The notes under the pieces are model-generated. The model did no database searches and was not told where the DNA came from. It worked only from the letters and a program-made list of their open reading frames with translations. The translations under genes and the position numbers were made by a program. From Paenibacillus sp. URB8-2 (GTDB lineage Bacteria > Bacillota > Bacilli > Paenibacillales > Paenibacillaceae), in the NCBI RefSeq assembly GCF_013393385.1, contig NZ_AP023239.1, positions 3,968,001 through 4,032,000 on the forward strand: 64,000 bases of DNA. Reading direction: 5' to 3'. This document shows positions 62,992 to 64,000 of this stretch, piece by piece (position 1 is the stretch's first letter; each line of letters begins with the position of its first letter).

Positions 62992-64000
62992 TTATTCCCG
63001 CGCTTCCTTCACTACAATCCTGCCGCCTTCCACTTTGACGACGGCGACGGGAGTATTCGCACCGATAAATCCGCCCTCGGTCACCACATCAAGACGCTCA
63101 TCCTCAATAAGCGCCGTTCCAGACGGACGAAGCGGTGTAATGCTTATTCCTCTCCGGCCTACGAGCTCTGATTTCTCGGGACCGGGGATAAAACCCTGCT
63201 CCTTGCTCAGACTGTCGCTGAGAATGAACCGATTCCATATGCCCCGGTCCTTGAATGCAATTGCGACAATGATAATGACCACCACGGCAGCCCCAAAAGC
63301 GATGCCCAGACTGAACAGCGCATGTGTAAAGCTGTAGGCGGCCCGCACGACGCCCGCAATCAGACTGACGGAGCCCAGAATACCCAGAATGCCGAAGCTT
63401 GGAACGAACAGTTCAAGCACCATCAGAACCAGACCGATGATAAACAGCAGCCAGGTCTCCGCTCCGGCGAATCCCGCCACATAATTGCCGAAGAAATACA
63501 GCACAAAAGCCAAAGTTCCCAGAATGCCCGGAACCCCGAAGCCGGGGACAAGCAGTTCTATGACCACCCCGGCGATCCCGATGAACAGCAGTATGGTCAT
63601 AACGGCGGGATGGGTCAGAAATTGCGACAGCTTCTCCGCGCCGGTATGCTGCACGCGAAAGATCTCATCGGTGGAATAGCCCATCCAGGCAACCGCCTCC
63701 TCCGGCGAATCTCCGGTGGCATCGGCGTAGCCCGCCTTCAACGCTTGTTCGCTGGTCAGCGCGATAATCTCGCCCTTGCTCTTGTGAACGCCCAGTTCAG
63801 GCTTGTCGACGACCAGATTGACGTCCGTCATTCCTGCGGCAATATCCGGATCGCGCCCGTTCAAAGCCGCCGCGCCCGCCATTTTGGATTTCCAGAACGA
63901 CACCAGCTTGGCGTCGTCCACCCTTTTGCCGCTCATATCGACAAGCGAAGCCGAACCAATCATACTTCCGGGCTTCATTACAATCTTCTTCGCGTTAAGG
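62992..64000 (-). CDS. NfeD family membrane protein, 5' end outside the window
   Basis: The frame is open to the right edge without a start, reading through an LNAKKIVMKPGSMIGSASLV segment. This is the ClpP-like serine-protease part of long NfeD proteins, so the N-terminal signal and protease part lie beyond 64000. Within the window are the end of that domain (to about position 63600), four membrane helices and a C-terminal OB fold (GRRGISITPLRPSGTALIED). NfeD proteins act with flotillins; the floA gene follows it by 62 bp. Matches YqeZ of Bacillus. Confidence 0.88.
   Translation of the reverse strand, partial: LNAKKIVMKPGSMIGSASLVDMSGKRVDDAKLVSFWKSKMAGAAALNGRDPDIAAGMTDVNLVVDKPELGVHKSKGEIIALTSEQALKAGYADATGDSPEEAVAWMGYSTDEIFRVQHTGAEKLSQFLTHPAVMTILLFIGIAGVVIELLVPGFGVPGILGTLAFVLYFFGNYVAGFAGAETWLLFIIGLVLMVLELFVPSFGILGILGSVSLIAGVVRAAYSFTHALFSLGIAFGAAVVVIIIVAIAFKDRGIWNRFILSDSLSKEQGFIPGPEKSELVGRRGISITPLRPSGTALIEDERLDVVTEGGFIGANTPVAVVKVEGGRIVVKEARE

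Overview
The window is about 64 kb of chromosomal core sequence from a spore-forming, moderately GC-rich member of the Bacillales, most likely Paenibacillus or a close relative. The evidence is gene content and order: a dcw division/wall cluster containing the sporulation PBP SpoVD, bacillithiol biosynthesis (bshC), ylaH-ylaJ-ylaK-ylaL homologues, the yqfC-yqfD-phoH-pgpH-ybeY-dgkA-cdd-era-yqzL-recO-glyQS-yqxD-dnaG-sigA series, an RsfA-type prespore regulator and a T-box leader. Almost all genes are on the minus strand. Genus is an inference from content, not from a search. No prophage, insertion sequence, CRISPR array, rRNA or tRNA was recognised.

Layout. 1-8.0 kb: the dcw cluster read right to left, mraZ-rsmH-ftsL-pbpB-spoVD-murE-murF (murF cut by the window edge), driven from a promoter with a three-repeat MraZ box. 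8.4-11.4 kb: bshC and ahcY. 11.6-17.5 kb: an oligopeptide ABC importer, oppA then oppBCDF, with three hairpin terminators between oppA and oppB. 17.7-19.9 kb: a DUF3397 gene, panE and an RsfA-like regulator. 20.2-23.0 kb: a DUF2626 gene, a secreted coiled-coil protein and an orphan solute-binding protein. 23.2-30.0 kb: the yla block (PIN-PhoH ATPase, YlaJ lipoprotein, flavin/PLP-oxidase-fold protein), an LCP wall-polymer ligase, ylaH, typA and a small membrane protein.

30.3-36.6 kb: two divergent TerC paralogues, thiI with its cysteine desulfurase, a lytic transglycosylase and small conserved genes. 36.8-41.6 kb: a subtilisin-like protease and a divergent MocR regulator/aminotransferase pair with a clear repeat operator. 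41.8-42.2 kb: RNase P RNA with class A rather than class B sequence signatures. 42.3-53.2 kb: Nif3-like protein, trmK, a membrane protein, sigA, dnaG, yqxD, glyS, glyQ with a glycine T-box, recO and the 47-residue yqzL.

53.3-64 kb: era, cdd (flanked by two different tandem repeats), dgkA, ybeY, pgpH, phoH, yqfD, yqfC, an unidentified Ser/Gly/Pro-rich membrane-anchored protein, floA and an nfeD gene cut by the right edge. Many neighbours overlap by 1-4 nt, which suggests translational coupling and operons. I did not find a convincing new multi-gene system. The points most worth following up are the class A-like RNase P RNA, the two tandem repeats around cdd, the MocR operator, and two unexplained inverted repeats upstream of bshC and of the coiled-coil gene.
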